From 66-474 sp035277545 (GTDB lineage: Bacteria > Pseudomonadota > Gammaproteobacteria > Xanthomonadales > Rhodanobacteraceae): a DNA stretch of 31,380 nt. Under the pieces are notes generated by a model. It was not told the origin of the DNA, made no database searches, and worked only from the letters and a program-made list of their open reading frames with translations. The stretch covers positions 1-31,380 of the forward strand of contig DATEKI010000088.1 in NCBI GenBank assembly GCA_035277545.1. The letters are read 5' to 3'. Of the stretch, positions 30,946-31,380 are shown piece by piece (position 1 is the stretch's first letter; each line of letters begins with the position of its first letter). The position numbers and the translations under genes are program-made.

Positions 30946-31380
30946 TTACATGCTGCCGTTGCTGGGCTGCTGCACCTTGAACTCGACGCGACGGTTGCGC
31001 TGGCGGCCAGCCGCGGTCTTGTTGGTGTCGACCGGATCGGCTTCGCCGAAGCCCTTCACCGCCGTGATGCGGCTTGCATCGATGCCGTGCGACGTCAGGT
31101 ACGAATCGACGATGTTGGCACGACGCTCGGACAGGCCCTGGTTGTACTTCTCGGTGCCCTTCGAGTCGGTGTAGCCGTCGATCTCGATCGTGACCTGCGG
31201 GTAGCGGTTCAAGGTGTCGACCGCCTGGTTCAGGATCGCGAGCGAATCGGATGCCGGCGGCTTCAGCGTCGGGCCGATGTTGTGCTCACCCTTCTTCGGA
31301 CGATCGAACTTGAAGTTCACGCCACGCAGGTCGATGACCACGTTCTGCGGCGGGGGCGGAGGCGGCGCCGCTTCCGGTGC
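30946..31380 (-). CDS. OmpA-family outer-membrane protein (C-terminal part; 5' end beyond right edge)
   Basis: This is the last 144 codons of an OmpA-family gene whose N-terminus lies outside the window. The visible part opens with a Pro/Ala linker (APEAAPPPPPPQ). The OmpA-like peptidoglycan-binding domain NVVIDLRGVNFKFDRPKKGE follows, with EIDGYTDSKGT, LSERRANIVDSYLTSHG, ITAVKGFGEADPVDTN and GRQRNRRVEFKV, then a short tail QQPSNGSM. Such proteins normally join an eight-stranded barrel to this periplasmic domain and tether the outer membrane to peptidoglycan. Over 124 aligned residues I count 108 identities with the domain fused to the TonB receptor at 20455-23877, in the same orientation, so the two are recent paralogues. 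The terminator at 30865-30893 follows. Confidence 0.92.
   Translation of the reverse strand, partial: APEAAPPPPPPQNVVIDLRGVNFKFDRPKKGEHNIGPTLKPPASDSLAILNQAVDTLNRYPQVTIEIDGYTDSKGTEKYNQGLSERRANIVDSYLTSHGIDASRITAVKGFGEADPVDTNKTAAGRQRNRRVEFKVQQPSNGSM

Noticed and set aside
1..31380. CRISPR arrays, rRNA or tRNA genes, prophage or plasmid genes
   Set aside because: I looked for regularly spaced direct repeats, tRNA-like cloverleaf sequences with CCA ends, and phage or conjugation proteins, and saw none.

Overview
The window is high-GC gammaproteobacterial chromosome. The gene order miaA-hfq-hflX-hflK-hflC-purA, a TonB-dependent receptor of the Xanthomonas/Caulobacter type, and a GlcNAc locus built from NagP, a LacI-type NagR, a glucokinase-family kinase and a SIS-type deaminase all point to Xanthomonadales (Lysobacterales), probably Rhodanobacteraceae. 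That placement is inference from gene content; no rRNA or tRNA gene was seen.

Layout. 1-1580: the 5' part of a glutathione-reductase-like flavoprotein (minus strand, running off the left edge), divergent from a small VOC-fold protein. 1689-8344: a conserved housekeeping block on the minus strand, in transcription order miaA, hfq, hflX, hflK, hflC, purA. It is interrupted twice by repeat-derived sequence. A 268-bp element with 23-bp terminal inverted repeats and TA duplications sits exactly at the hfq/hflX junction, and a duplicated purA 5' end lies between hflC and purA. 8391-14781: tdh and kbl, the two enzymes that convert threonine to glycine and acetyl-CoA, on the plus strand and separated by a 3.7-kb AsmA/DUF748-type gene.

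14978-29878 is a chitin/N-acetylglucosamine utilisation locus. A secreted GH20 beta-hexosaminidase (minus) is divergent from a flavin-dependent tryptophan-halogenase-family gene and a JmjC/cupin-like gene (plus). A TonB-dependent receptor and a glucokinase-family GlcNAc kinase form a minus-strand unit. Divergent from them is the tightly packed plus-strand unit nagP-nagR-nagB(II)-nagA. A perfect TGACAACGTTGTCA palindrome and a degenerate second copy lie in the nagK/nagP divergent promoter region and are the likely NagR operators. Expected flow: GH20 releases GlcNAc, the receptor imports sugar across the outer membrane, NagP across the inner membrane, NagK phosphorylates, NagA deacetylates, and NagB-II deaminates to fructose-6-phosphate.

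29906-31380: an S4/RsuA-family pseudouridine synthase and the 3' part of an OmpA-family gene.

The most unusual feature is the receptor. Its 1140-residue reading frame continues past the beta-barrel through a proline-rich linker into a complete OmpA-like peptidoglycan-binding domain. By hand count this domain is about 87% identical (108/124) to the OmpA domain encoded 7 kb away at the right edge. This looks like a TonB-receptor/OmpA chimera made by local duplication. Other points of interest are the TA-flanked element inserted precisely into a stop/start overlap, and an apparently intact halogenase and JmjC-like protein inside a chitin locus.
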